From JADZAI01 sp047602465 (lineage in GTDB: Bacteria; Pseudomonadota; Alphaproteobacteria; Micropepsales; Micropepsaceae), in assembly GCA_047602465.1 (NCBI GenBank), contig JASGHF010000001.1, positions 1,612,001-1,676,000 on the forward strand: a stretch of DNA of 64,000 nucleotides. The letters run 5' to 3'. Every line of letters begins with the position of its first letter. Positions within the stretch are counted from its first letter, which is position 1. The position numbers and the translations under genes are program-made. A model generated the notes under the pieces. It saw only the letters and a program-made list of their open reading frames with translations. It was not told where the DNA came from and did not search any database. Shown in pieces: positions 34,870-43,727 of the stretch.

Positions 34870-35456
34870 GTGCGGATGCCGGCGATGATGATGTCGACGA
34901 GGCGCTCGGCGCTGGCGCGCCAGCCGGGGGCGGCGGTGTTGTAGGCGATGCCGGCGAAGCCCTGGACAAGGTCGTTCGCGCGCACATCGGCGCGCACCGC
35001 GCCCGCCTTCTGCGCCGCCTTCAGCAATTCGGTGACGGCGCCGACGAGGCGCGAGCCGGAATGGGCCATCAGCGCCGCGCCGCCGCCGCCGGTGAGCGTG
35101 CCGAGCGCCGGAGCGATCAGCTTTTTCGTGTCGAGATAGTCGATCGACAGCGCCAGCCAGCGCCGCATCGCGTCGAGCGGCGCGTGGGATTTCAGAAGCG
35201 CGGTGGCGGCGTCGCCGAGCTGGTCGACCTCGCGGCGATAGACCGCCTCGATCACCGCGTCGCGGGTGGGAAAATGCCGGTAGAGCGTGCCGATGCCGAC
35301 ATCGGCGCGGCGGGCGATCTCCTCCAGGCTGACATCCGGCCCCGATTGGGAGAAGGCGGCCTTGGCGGCGTCGATCAGCGCCTCGCGATTGCGCACGGCG
35401 TCGGCGCGCGGGCGGCGTGCCGGCGCTTGGGCCGGCGTTTTGGCCGGCGCGCTCAT
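34866..35456 (-). CDS. TetR-family transcriptional regulator
   Basis: 196 residues. N-terminal helix-turn-helix (VSLEEIARRADVGIGTLYRHF) with the TetR start (NREALIDAAKAAFSQSG), then a ligand-binding domain. ATG 35456 has GGGAG upstream. It is divergent from the SDR gene at 35564. A palindrome within the SDR promoter (35474-35490) is the likely binding site, so it probably represses the SDR and itself. Confidence 0.93.
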   Translation of the reverse strand: MSAPAKTPAQAPARRPRADAVRNREALIDAAKAAFSQSGPDVSLEEIARRADVGIGTLYRHFPTRDAVIEAVYRREVDQLGDAATALLKSHAPLDAMRRWLALSIDYLDTKKLIAPALGTLTGGGGAALMAHSGSRLVGAVTELLKAAQKAGAVRADVRANDLVQGFAGIAYNTAAPGWRASAERLVDIIIAGIRT

Positions 35457-35466
35457 AGATGCTCCC

Positions 35467-35495
35467 TTGATAAACGGAGGGAGCCTCCGTATATA
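35467..35495 (+). promoter_or_regulatory. SDR promoter with TetR operator in the spacer
   Basis: TTGATA (35467-35472), 17-base spacer, TATATA (35490-35495): a near-consensus sigma-70 promoter. The spacer is filled by the inverted repeat ACGGAGG-GAG-CCTCCGT (35474-35490). A bound TetR dimer would block RNA polymerase directly. Confidence 0.75.
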
Positions 35496-35563
35496 AACGG
35501 AACCATCCTCCGCTTATACCGCCGGGGAGGCCAAATTCAACCTGCCGCAGACAGGAGAGCGAG

Positions 35564-36511
35564 ATGAGCAAGACATTCGGCGCGAAGACGACGACGGACG
35601 AGGTGCTGGACGGCGTGGACCTGACCGGCAAGCGAGTGGCTGTAACCGGCGTGTCGGCCGGGCTTGGCGTCGAAACGGCGCGGGCGCTGACCGCGCATGG
35701 CGCGAAGGTCACGGGCCTCGCCCGCGACCTGACCAAGGCGCGCACCGCGACGGCCGGCATTCCGGGCATCGAGCTGGTGGAGATGGATCTCGCCTCGCTC
35801 GCCAGCGTGCGCAGGGCGAGCGATGCGCTGAACGCGAAAGGCGAGACATTCGACATCGTCATCAACAATGCGGGCGTGATGGCCTGCCCCAAGGGCACGA
35901 CCGCCGACGGGTTCGAGACGCAGTTCGGCACCAATCATCTGGGCCATTTCGTCTTCGCGAACCGCATCGCGGGCCTCATCAAGGATGGCGGGCGTCTGGT
36001 GAGCCTGTCGTCGGCCGGCCATCGCTTTGCCGATATCGATCTGACCGATCCGAATTTCGAGACGACGCCCTATGCCGAGTTCGTCGCCTATGGCCGCTCG
36101 AAGACCGCCAATGCCCTTTTCGCGGTGGAGTTCGATCGCCGGCACAAGGCGCGCGGCGTGCGCGCGGCCGCCGTCCATCCCGGCGGCATCATCACCGAAC
36201 TCGGCCGGCATATGAGCGAGGAACTGCGCCAGGCCATGCTGGACAACGTCACCAGGGCGCAGCCCGCCGACGGCCCCGCTTTTGAATGGAAGACCATTCC
36301 GCAGGGCGCGGCGACGAGCGTGTGGGCCGGCGCGGTGGCATCCGGCGACGACGTCGGCGGCAAGTATTGCGAGGACTGTCATGTCGCCGAGATCATCGAA
36401 GGCGGCCCGGAAGTCACGGTGCGCGGCGGCGTGCGCCGCTACGCGCTGGATGCCGACCGCGCGAAGGCGCTGTGGGCGAAAAGCGAAGAGATGGTCGGCG
36501 AGACGTTCTAA
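35564..36511 (+). CDS. Short-chain dehydrogenase/reductase (retinol dehydrogenase-like)
   Basis: 315 residues. VAVTGVSAGLGVETARAL, INNAGVMACP and the catalytic YGRSKTAN (Y-x3-K) are the SDR marks. The HLGHFVFANRI segment is like the retinol-dehydrogenase-type SDRs. Its substrate is unknown; the TetR neighbour suggests induction by a small hydrophobic ligand. Its stop overlaps the convergent gene stop (36508-36511). Confidence 0.92.
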   Translation: MSKTFGAKTTTDEVLDGVDLTGKRVAVTGVSAGLGVETARALTAHGAKVTGLARDLTKARTATAGIPGIELVEMDLASLASVRRASDALNAKGETFDIVINNAGVMACPKGTTADGFETQFGTNHLGHFVFANRIAGLIKDGGRLVSLSSAGHRFADIDLTDPNFETTPYAEFVAYGRSKTANALFAVEFDRRHKARGVRAAAVHPGGIITELGRHMSEELRQAMLDNVTRAQPADGPAFEWKTIPQGAATSVWAGAVASGDDVGGKYCEDCHVAEIIEGGPEVTVRGGVRRYALDADRAKALWAKSEEMVGETF

Positions 36512-37449
36512 TAGCCGCGCTTGAGGTCGACCTCGTAGAGAGGCTGGCCTCCGGCGCGGATGCGCGCCATGCTCTCCACCATTGTGATGGCGGTGGAGCG
36601 CGGATCGGTGAGCGCCGCCATGTGCGGCGTCACCATGATCTTTGGATGCGACCAGATGGGGCTGTCGGCCGGCAGCGGTTCGGTGGCGAATACGTCGAGC
36701 GTCGCGCCGAAGAGGTGGCCTTCATCCAGCGCGGCGACGAGATCGCTTTCGATGAGATGTCCGCCCCGCGCCGCGTTGATGACCGCCGCGCCTTCGGGCA
36801 GCAAGGCGAAGGTCGCGCTGTTCAGGATGCCGCGCGTGGCGGGCGTCAGCGGCAGAAGACAGACCAGAATGTCGGTGCGCTGCAGGAAGGCGGCGAGTTC
36901 GTCTGTCCCTGCGAAGCTTTCGATGCCCGGTTCGTCTTTTCTCGTCTGGCTCCATCCGGCGAGCCGGTAGCCGAAGGGCTGGAGCTTGCGCGCCGCATCC
37001 AGCCCAAGCTCGCCAAGTCCCAGAATGCCGACCCGCGTTTCATCCGCCCGTTTCGCCGCAAAGGGCGCCCAGCGCCCCGCCGCCTGATCGGTGAGGTTGC
37101 GGGCAAGGCCGCGGTGATGGGCGAGGACGTGAAGCACGACGTATTCGCTCATCCCCGCCGTGAGGTACGGATCGACGACGCGGGCGAGCGGAATGTCCGG
37201 GGGGAAGGCAGGGTCGGTGAGGACGTGATCCACCCCCGCCCCCAGCGAAAAGATGCATTTGAGGCCTGTGAGCCGCGCCAGCGCCCCGGCGGGCGGCTTC
37301 CACACCACGGCCCAGTCGGCATGGGTTCCGGCCGGGAAATCGCCGCGCGACACGGTGAATCCGATATCGGGCGCGAGGCCGCGAAAGGCCGATTCCCAGG
37401 CCTTTGGCGGGTCTGACGGCGAGATGAAGACCAGTGTTTCGCCGCCCAT
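36508..37449 (-). CDS. Glyoxylate/hydroxypyruvate reductase-type D-2-hydroxyacid dehydrogenase
   Basis: 313 residues. NAD-binding VGILGLGELGLDAA, the INAARGGHLIE segment and an Asp/Glu/His catalytic set (TLDVFATEPLP, TPHMAALTDP) place it with GhrA-type enzymes, which reduce glyoxylate or hydroxypyruvate. The N-terminal half is typical of the GhrA group, but substrate preference cannot be read from sequence. Confidence 0.9.
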   Translation of the reverse strand: MGGETLVFISPSDPPKAWESAFRGLAPDIGFTVSRGDFPAGTHADWAVVWKPPAGALARLTGLKCIFSLGAGVDHVLTDPAFPPDIPLARVVDPYLTAGMSEYVVLHVLAHHRGLARNLTDQAAGRWAPFAAKRADETRVGILGLGELGLDAARKLQPFGYRLAGWSQTRKDEPGIESFAGTDELAAFLQRTDILVCLLPLTPATRGILNSATFALLPEGAAVINAARGGHLIESDLVAALDEGHLFGATLDVFATEPLPADSPIWSHPKIMVTPHMAALTDPRSTAITMVESMARIRAGGQPLYEVDLKRGY

Positions 37450-37501
37450 CGTGTCCCTGCGGGCGCTTGACGCAACCCGGCCCCTTACTTACCTGAGGCC
37501 C

Positions 37502-38014
37502 ATGGCCATCCGCCCCATCCTGACTGCGCCCGACCCGCGTCTCAAGACGATCTCACGCCCCGTCGAGGGCGTGGACGACGAACTGCGCGCTCTCATGGAT
37601 GACATGCTGGAGACGATGTACGACGCGCCCGGCATCGGCCTTGCCGCCATCCAGGTGGGTGTAGCCAAGCGTGTGATCGTGATGGACCTCGCCGGCAAGG
37701 ACGAGGAACCCCAGCCCCGCTATTTCGTGAACCCCGAGATCACCTGGAAGTCGGACGAGATGTCGTCCTACGAGGAAGGCTGTCTCTCGGTGCCCGAAAT
37801 GTACGAGGACGTGGACCGCCCGGCGAAGATCCGCGCCAAATGGCTCGACTATGACGGCAATCCCGTGGAGCAGGAGTGCGAGGGCATGCTCGCGACCTGC
37901 CTGCAGCACGAGATGGACCATCTGGAGGGCGTGCTGTTCATCGACCACCTCTCCAAGCTGAAGCGCGACATCATCCTGCGCAAAATGACCAAGGCGAAGA
38001 AGCGTTACGGCTGA
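37502..38014 (+). CDS. def: Peptide deformylase
   Basis: 170 residues. Motif 1 GIGLAAIQVG, motif 2 EGCLSVP (Cys metal ligand) and motif 3 QHEMDHLEGVLF (HEMDH; two His ligands and the catalytic Glu). It removes the formyl group from nascent proteins. ATG 37502 gives the family start AIRPIL. It is followed by fmt, the usual order. Confidence 0.97.
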   Translation: MAIRPILTAPDPRLKTISRPVEGVDDELRALMDDMLETMYDAPGIGLAAIQVGVAKRVIVMDLAGKDEEPQPRYFVNPEITWKSDEMSSYEEGCLSVPEMYEDVDRPAKIRAKWLDYDGNPVEQECEGMLATCLQHEMDHLEGVLFIDHLSKLKRDIILRKMTKAKKRYG

Positions 38015-38041
38015 GCCTTCCCTTGTGGCCGCCGATAGGCC

Positions 38042-38974
38042 ATGCCTCGCCCCATGACGCTCCGCCTCGCCTTCATGGGCACGCCCCAATTTTCCGTCGC
38101 CCCGCTCGCCGCGCTGATTTCGGCGGGGCATGAGATTGCGGCGGTCTATTCGCAACCGCCCCGCCCCACCGGGCGCGGGCATGCCGAACAGAAGGGCGCG
38201 GTGCATGCCTTCGCCGAGGCGAACGGGATCGAGGTGCGCACCCCCAAATCGCTGCGGACCCCGGAGGCGCAGCAGGCGTTCGCCGCGCTGGAGCTGGATG
38301 CGGCGGTGGTGGTCGCCTATGGCCTGATCCTGCCCAAGCCCATTCTGGATGCGCCGAGGCTCGGCTGCGTCAACATCCACGCCTCGCTGCTGCCGCGCTG
38401 GCGCGGTGCGGCGCCGATCCAGCGGGCCATCATGGCGGGCGATGCCGAGAGCGGCGTGATGACCATGCTGATGGATGAGGGCCTCGACACCGGGCCGGTA
38501 TTGATGGCCGAGCGCCTGCCCATCACGCCCGACATGACCGGCGGACAGTTGCACGATGCGCTGTCGCCGCTGGGCGCGGATCTCATCGTCCGCACCATGG
38601 CGGCGCTGGGGCGCGGCGGGATTTCGCCGCAGCCGCAGCGTGAAGACGGCATGACCTATGCCGCGAAGATCTCGAAGGACGAAACGCGGATCGACTGGAC
38701 GCTGGATGCCGAGACGATCCGGAACCGTATTCGGGGCCTCGCGCCCGCGCCCGCCGCATGGACCACGATCAATGGCGAGCGGGTGAAGGTGCTGAAGGCA
38801 TCGCGCACCGATGGGGCCGGCGCGCCCGGCACGGCGCTGGACGAGGCGCTGACCATCGCCTGCGGCGATGGCGCGCTGAAGCTGGAGATGCTGCAGCGTC
38901 CGGGGCGCGCTCCGATGGCGGCGGGAGACATGCTGCGCGGGTTTGCGGTGGCGAAAAACACGGTGCTCACCTAG
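38042..38974 (+). CDS. fmt: Methionyl-tRNA formyltransferase
   Basis: 310 residues. RLAFMGTPQFSVAP near the start, NIHASLLPRWRGAAPIQRAI with the catalytic Asn/His region, and the C-terminal domain with RGLAPAPAAWTTI. It formylates initiator Met-tRNA. ATG 38042 is used; ATG 38054 (MTLRLAFMG) is nearer to the common family start. Neither has a strong ribosome-binding site. It pairs functionally with def. Confidence 0.95.
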   Translation: MPRPMTLRLAFMGTPQFSVAPLAALISAGHEIAAVYSQPPRPTGRGHAEQKGAVHAFAEANGIEVRTPKSLRTPEAQQAFAALELDAAVVVAYGLILPKPILDAPRLGCVNIHASLLPRWRGAAPIQRAIMAGDAESGVMTMLMDEGLDTGPVLMAERLPITPDMTGGQLHDALSPLGADLIVRTMAALGRGGISPQPQREDGMTYAAKISKDETRIDWTLDAETIRNRIRGLAPAPAAWTTINGERVKVLKASRTDGAGAPGTALDEALTIACGDGALKLEMLQRPGRAPMAAGDMLRGFAVAKNTVLT

Positions 38975-38985
38975 CCCTTATCCTC

Positions 38986-39056
38986 ATGGCCGCCCTTGAG
39001 GCGGCCATCCAGTCCGGCGTCCGGCAAAGAGCTGGACGGCCGGGTCAGGCCCGGCC
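38986..39056. repeat. REP-like palindromic element between fmt and truA
   Basis: Two hairpins: ATGGCCGCC-CTTGA-GGCGGCCAT (38986-39008) and GGCCGGG-TCAGG-CCCGGCC (39038-39056). There is no T-tract, so it is not a simple terminator. The sequence has the look of dispersed palindromic repeats seen in alphaproteobacteria; copies elsewhere cannot be tested here. Confidence 0.6.
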
Positions 39057-39089
39057 ATGGGGGATTGGCCCAATTGATATGGCCATGAC

Positions 39090-39839
39090 ATGAAGAGGCC
39101 GATGACCCGCTGGAAGCTCACCATCGAATATGACGGCCGCCCCTTTTCCGGGTGGCAGCGGCAGAGCGAGGCGCCGTCGGTGCAGGCGGCGCTGGAAGAG
39201 GCGATCTTCGGCTTTTCCGGCGAGCGGGTGACGGTGAACGGCGCGGGCCGCACGGATGCCGGCGTTCACGCGCGCGGTCAGGTGGCGCATATCGATCTGG
39301 CGAAAGAGACGACGGCGAAGACCGTGTGCGATGCGGTGAACGCGCATCTGCGCCCGGCTCCTGTGGCGGTCCTGTCGGCCGAGGCGGTGGGCGAGGATTT
39401 CGAGGCGCGGTTCGGGGCGGTGCGCCGCGCCTATCGCTATGAGATCATCAATCGCCGCGCGCCGTTGACGGTGGATGCGGGGCTGGCCTGGCATGTTCAT
39501 GTGCCGCTGGACGCCGATGCGATGCAGGCAGGGGCGCGGCACCTGATCGGCAAGCATGATTTCACGACCTTCCGCGCGGCGCAGTGCCAGGCGAAATCGC
39601 CGGTGCGCACCGTGGATGAGGTGAGCGTCAGCCGCGAGGGCGAGACGATCGCCATCGAGGTGGTGGCGCGGTCGTTCCTGCACAGCCAGGTGCGGGCCTT
39701 CGCCGGATCGTTGAAGCTGGTCGGCGAAGGACGCTGGGCGCCGGAAGAAGTCGCGGCGGCGCTGGAAGCCCGCGATCGCGCGCGATGTGGGCCGACCGCG
39801 CCGCCGGATGGACTCTATCTGATGCAGGTGGATTACTGA
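39090..39839 (+). CDS. truA: tRNA pseudouridine synthase A
   Basis: 249 residues. WKLTIEYDGRPFSGWQRQ at the start and GRTDAGVHARGQ with the catalytic Asp identify TruA, which modifies uridines 38-40 of the anticodon stem. ATG 39090 is used; ATG 39102 is a close alternative. Confidence 0.96.
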   Translation: MKRPMTRWKLTIEYDGRPFSGWQRQSEAPSVQAALEEAIFGFSGERVTVNGAGRTDAGVHARGQVAHIDLAKETTAKTVCDAVNAHLRPAPVAVLSAEAVGEDFEARFGAVRRAYRYEIINRRAPLTVDAGLAWHVHVPLDADAMQAGARHLIGKHDFTTFRAAQCQAKSPVRTVDEVSVSREGETIAIEVVARSFLHSQVRAFAGSLKLVGEGRWAPEEVAAALEARDRARCGPTAPPDGLYLMQVDY

Positions 39840-39843
39840 GGCG

Positions 39844-40260
39844 ATGACACGCATCGCATCCTGCGGCTGTGGCCAGCTCAGTATCGCGGTTGAGGGTGAG
39901 CCGCGCGGGGTGGGCGTGTGTCATTGTCTTGCCTGCCAGAAACGGACGGGCAGCGTGTTCGCCGCGCTGGCCGGGTTCGCGCCGCCCTGGAGGGTGACCG
40001 GCATCGCCAGCGTGCATGTGCGGACCGGCGATGCGGGCGCGAAATTCATTTTCCGCTTCTGTCCGGTGTGCGGTTCGACCGTGTTCCATACCGAGGAAGG
40101 CTGTGAGGACCGTTCGGTCAGCGTGGCGGTCGGGTGCTTCGCCGACCCGGATTTCCCGGCGCCTGAGGACAGCGTCTATGACTGCCGCCGCCATGGCTGG
40201 GTGACTTTGCCCGAGGGCGTCGCGACCCATGAAAAAGATCCTATCCAGGTCTTGAACTGA
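39844..40260 (+). CDS. GFA family zinc protein (second copy)
   Basis: 138 residues. CGCGQLSIAVEG, CHCLACQKRTGSVF and FCPVCGSTVFH give the zinc-binding cysteines of the GFA family. It is only distantly like the member at 34393, with a different C-terminus. It follows truA by 4 bases. Function unproven. The next 163 bases (40261-40423) contain no gene; a weak hairpin with GGGTT/AACCC near 40390-40410 might end murI transcription. Confidence 0.88.
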   Translation: MTRIASCGCGQLSIAVEGEPRGVGVCHCLACQKRTGSVFAALAGFAPPWRVTGIASVHVRTGDAGAKFIFRFCPVCGSTVFHTEEGCEDRSVSVAVGCFADPDFPAPEDSVYDCRRHGWVTLPEGVATHEKDPIQVLN

Positions 40261-40423
40261 CCGGATTTTGAGCTTATATTCCTATTTCGCCCATCAGGGG
40301 CGCGGGGGATTTTGGGCGTTGGTTTGGGGTTGGCTGTCGGTTTTCGGGGGATTTCTGCAGCGGCTCTGTCCGGGGCGGAGGCGGGAGGGGGTTGGAAAAA
40401 CCCCTAAACAACCCCTCTTTGCC

Positions 40424-41275
40424 TCAGGCCGCCTCGAAGCTGAGGGGGGCGCCCCAGAAGGCTTCGACGAGGCGGCTTTGGGGGCCGGGTGTGCCGGTGG
40501 TGAGGAAGCGGCGCGTGCCGCCCGCGCCCGCCGGATATTCGGGGTGTTTTTCCAGATAGGCGGCGATGGCATCTGCCGTCGCGGCGGGCTGGTGAATCAG
40601 CGGCGTGCCGGGCGGGAGCGCGGCGCGGAACATGTCGGCGACGATCTCGTAGTGCGTGCAGCCAAGGATCGCGCGATCCGGGTCACGGCCGATGCGGCTG
40701 CGCAGGGACATGACGTGATTTTCCACGACCGTCGCGAGTTCGACGACGCCGGCGGCGCTTTCGATCAGCCGCGCGAGGCTGGGGCATGGTTCGCTGAAAA
40801 CGCCGAGATCGGGGCGGCGTTTGCCCATCTCGATCTCATAGACCTCCGACGCGGTGGTGGCGGGCGTCGAGAAGATGCCGACGGTTTCCTGCCGGGCGGC
40901 GGGCGGCACGGCGGCGGCGTGCTGCTGCGACCAGGGCACGCCGGTCGCCGCCTCGATGGTGGGCACGATGATGCCCAGGATGTTGACCGGACGGCCGAGC
41001 CGTTCGCGATAGCCGGGCAGCCAGGTCTGCTGCAGCGTGCGGAGCGCGATGGCCGAAGCGGTGTTGCAGGCGAGGACGATGAGATTGGCCCCGGCGTCGA
41101 ACAATGTTTCGCAGCCGGCTTTGGTGAGCGCGACGATCTCGTCGCCCGGACGCACGCCATAGGGCGCGTTGGCCTGATCGGCGAGATAGACGAAATCGGC
41201 GGCGGGCATACGCTCCACCAGCGTGCGATGCACGGTGAGGCCGCCGACGCCGCTGTCGAAAACACCGATCGCCAT
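40424..41275 (-). CDS. murI: Glutamate racemase
   Basis: 283 residues. IGVFDSGVGGLTV at the start, the first catalytic Cys in LACNTASAIA and the second in ILGCTHYE. It makes D-glutamate for peptidoglycan. It is three bases downstream of dapE and probably shares its transcript. Confidence 0.96.
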   Translation of the reverse strand: MAIGVFDSGVGGLTVHRTLVERMPAADFVYLADQANAPYGVRPGDEIVALTKAGCETLFDAGANLIVLACNTASAIALRTLQQTWLPGYRERLGRPVNILGIIVPTIEAATGVPWSQQHAAAVPPAARQETVGIFSTPATTASEVYEIEMGKRRPDLGVFSEPCPSLARLIESAAGVVELATVVENHVMSLRSRIGRDPDRAILGCTHYEIVADMFRAALPPGTPLIHQPAATADAIAAYLEKHPEYPAGAGGTRRFLTTGTPGPQSRLVEAFWGAPLSFEAA

Positions 41276-41278
41276 GGG

Positions 41279-42448
41279 TCAGGCCGGGGGCGCGTCGAAA
41301 TAGCGTTCCAGCAGCCGGCCGTAGATTTCGGTCAGCTTCGCGATATCGGCGACCGGCACCTGCTCGTCCACCTTGTGCATGCTCTCGCCCACAAGGCCGA
41401 GTTCGGCGACGGGGCAGTAATTCTTGATGAAGCGCGCATCGGACGTGCCGCCGCCGGTGGAAAATTCCGGCTGTGCGCCGGTGATATCGGCCACCGCATC
41501 GCCGAGCAGCGCGGTGAATGCGCCGGGCCGGGTGAGGAAGCAGTCGCCGCCGGTGGTCCAGTCCAGCTCATACGCGCCGCCCTGGGACACGATGACGGCG
41601 TCGCAGACCGAGCGCACCCAGCGTTCCAGATCCGCCGAACTCTGCAGATCGTTGTGGCGGATGTTGAAGACGGCGCGCGCCTCGGCCGGGATCACATTGG
41701 TGGCGGGGTTGCCGACATCGACCGTGGTGATTTCGAGATTGGAGGGTTCGAAATGCGGCGTGCCCTGATCCAGCCGGCGGCCGGTGAGCGCGGCGAGGAT
41801 GGCGACGAGTTTCGGGATGGGGTTATCCGCCTTGTGCGGATAGGCGACGTGGCCCTGCGCCCCGATGACGCGCAGGCGACCCGTGCAGCTGCCCCGCCGG
41901 CCGATCTTGAGCGTATCGCCGAGGCGGCGCTGGCTGGTCGGTTCGCCGACCACGCAGTGGCTGACCTTTTCGCCGCGCGCAGCGAGCGCCTGCATCATCT
42001 TGACGGTGCCGTTGATGGAGACGCCTTCCTCATCGCCGGTGATGATGAGGCCGATGGAGCCGCGTCCGTTCAGGCGCGGCGCGAAGGCGGCAGCCGCAGC
42101 CGCGAAGGCGGCGATGGCGCTTTTCATGTCGGCCGCGCCGCGCCCGACGAGGAAGCCGTCTTCGATGGCGGCGCTGAACGGATCGACGCTCCAGGCGGCG
42201 GTGTCGCCCGGCGGCACGACATCGGTGTGGCCGGCGAAGCAGAGCAGCGGGCCGGTGTCGCCGAGGCGGGCATAGAGATTGTCGATATCGGGCGTGCCGG
42301 GATCGGCGAACGGCATGCGCTCGCAGGCGAAGCCGTGGGGGGCCAGCGCGGCCTCCAGCACGCCCAGCGCCCCGGCATCGGCGGGCGTGACGGAAGGGCA
42401 GCGGATCAGATCCTGCGCCAGAGCGAGGGCATCGATCAGGGGGGCCAT
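41279..42448 (-). CDS. dapE: Succinyl-diaminopimelate desuccinylase
   Basis: 389 residues, M20 metallopeptidase fold. CFAGHTDVVPPGD (His/Asp metal ligands), GRGAADMKSAIA and TGDEEGVSINGT (Glu) are the signatures. It removes succinate in the lysine/diaminopimelate pathway; dapD at 43865 performs the earlier succinylation. ATG 42448 is close to the SDR gene on the other strand. Confidence 0.96.
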   Translation of the reverse strand: MAPLIDALALAQDLIRCPSVTPADAGALGVLEAALAPHGFACERMPFADPGTPDIDNLYARLGDTGPLLCFAGHTDVVPPGDTAAWSVDPFSAAIEDGFLVGRGAADMKSAIAAFAAAAAAFAPRLNGRGSIGLIITGDEEGVSINGTVKMMQALAARGEKVSHCVVGEPTSQRRLGDTLKIGRRGSCTGRLRVIGAQGHVAYPHKADNPIPKLVAILAALTGRRLDQGTPHFEPSNLEITTVDVGNPATNVIPAEARAVFNIRHNDLQSSADLERWVRSVCDAVIVSQGGAYELDWTTGGDCFLTRPGAFTALLGDAVADITGAQPEFSTGGGTSDARFIKNYCPVAELGLVGESMHKVDEQVPVADIAKLTEIYGRLLERYFDAPPA

Positions 42449-42545
42449 GGCGGTCTGTTAGAGAGCGCCGCGAAACGGGTCAATGCTTGCGCCGGGGCGG
42501 CGGGGCGCAGATGGTGCGCGCCACAGGAAACAGGGAGCGAGGGCT

Positions 42546-43412
42546 ATGGGCGGCAGGCTTGAGGGCAAGGTGGCGGTGATCACCGGCGGCGCATCGGGGA
42601 TCGGGCGCGGCACGGTGGATTTGTTCCTGAAGGAAGGCGCGAAAGTGGTCGCCGCCGACATGCAGGACGACAAGGGCGCCCGCATGACCGAGGAACTGGG
42701 CGATGCGTTCCGCTATGTCCGCTGCGACGTGACGGACGAGGCCCAGGTGAAGGCGGCGATCGATACGGCCGTTTCAAGTTTCGGCAAGCTGGACATTCTG
42801 TTCAACAATGCCGGGACCGGCGGGGCGCTGGAGAATATCGAGAATGTGACGGGCGAGAGCTTCGACAGCGTGATGCATCTGCATGTGCTGGCGGCGCTTT
42901 ACGGCATCAAGCATGCGCTGCCGCACATGAAGGCGAATGGCGGTTCGATCATCTCGACCGCCTCCATCGCGGGGATGCAGAACGGGTTCGGGCCGATCCT
43001 CTATTCCGTCGCCAAGGCGGGGATCATCCACATGACGAAGCTGGCGGCGGTGCAGGCAGCCCCATTCCGCGTGCGGGTGAACTGCATCTGCCCGGGCCTG
43101 ATCGCGACGCCGATCTTCGGCACCTCGATGGGCATGGCGCGGCAGGTGGCGGACACCACCGTGACCGCCATCGCCGAGGCCTCCGGCGGGTCGCAGCCCA
43201 TTCCGCGCGGCGGTTTGCCGTCGGACATCGCGGAGGCGGCGCTGTTCTTCGGCAGCGACGGGTCGTCGTTCGTGACGGGTCAGGCGCTCGCCGTCGAGGG
43301 CGGCATCACGCTGGGGCCGAGCGGCACGGCGTCGGCCTCGGCCTTCGCGCCCATCGCGGTCGCCATGGGGATCGATCTTGAGGCCATTGCGGCCATGACG
43401 CCGGAGGCCTGA
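42546..43412 (+). CDS. Short-chain dehydrogenase/reductase
   Basis: 288 residues. VAVITGGASGIGRGTV, LFNNAGTGG, catalytic YSVAKAG (Y-x3-K) and CICPGLIATPI. It is a classical NAD(P)-dependent SDR with a C-terminal extension of about 35 residues. ATG 42546 has GGGAG and GAGGG upstream. The next gene starts one base after its stop, suggesting a two-gene operon. Substrate unknown. Confidence 0.92.
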   Translation: MGGRLEGKVAVITGGASGIGRGTVDLFLKEGAKVVAADMQDDKGARMTEELGDAFRYVRCDVTDEAQVKAAIDTAVSSFGKLDILFNNAGTGGALENIENVTGESFDSVMHLHVLAALYGIKHALPHMKANGGSIISTASIAGMQNGFGPILYSVAKAGIIHMTKLAAVQAAPFRVRVNCICPGLIATPIFGTSMGMARQVADTTVTAIAEASGGSQPIPRGGLPSDIAEAALFFGSDGSSFVTGQALAVEGGITLGPSGTASASAFAPIAVAMGIDLEAIAAMTPEA

Positions 43413-43413
43413 G

Positions 43414-43716
43414 ATGCTTATCCTTGCCGGCACATTCCGCATCGACCCGGGCAAGCTGGCCGAAGCCGAGCCGCATATGGCGGCGGTGATCGAGGCCTCA
43501 GGCCGCGAGGAGGGCTGTCTCTATTTCGCGTTCGGCTATGACGTGCTGGAGCCGGGCCTCATCAACGTACACGAAGTGTGGCGCGATCAGGCGGCGCTGG
43601 ACGAACATCGCCTGACGCCGCATTTCCTCGCGTGGAAATCAGTACGCGAGGCGATCGGCATGCATGACCGGCGGCTGAGCCTTTACGAGATCGCGAGCGC
43701 GACGCCGCAGGCTTAG
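43414..43716 (+). CDS. Antibiotic biosynthesis monooxygenase (ABM) domain protein
   Basis: 100 residues. The ferredoxin-like ABM fold shows LAGTFRIDPGKLAEAEPHM, SGREEGCLYFAFGYDV and NVHEVWRDQAALDEH. Members include quinol monooxygenases and haem-degrading enzymes. Co-transcription with the SDR suggests joint work on an aromatic or quinone-like compound, but that is inference. Confidence 0.9.
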   Translation: MLILAGTFRIDPGKLAEAEPHMAAVIEASGREEGCLYFAFGYDVLEPGLINVHEVWRDQAALDEHRLTPHFLAWKSVREAIGMHDRRLSLYEIASATPQA

Positions 43717-43727
43717 GCGCCCCCATC

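Noticed and set aside
40268..42562. 764-codon open frame antisense to murI and dapE
   Set aside because: Both minus-strand genes have full catalytic motifs; the antisense frame is a compositional shadow.
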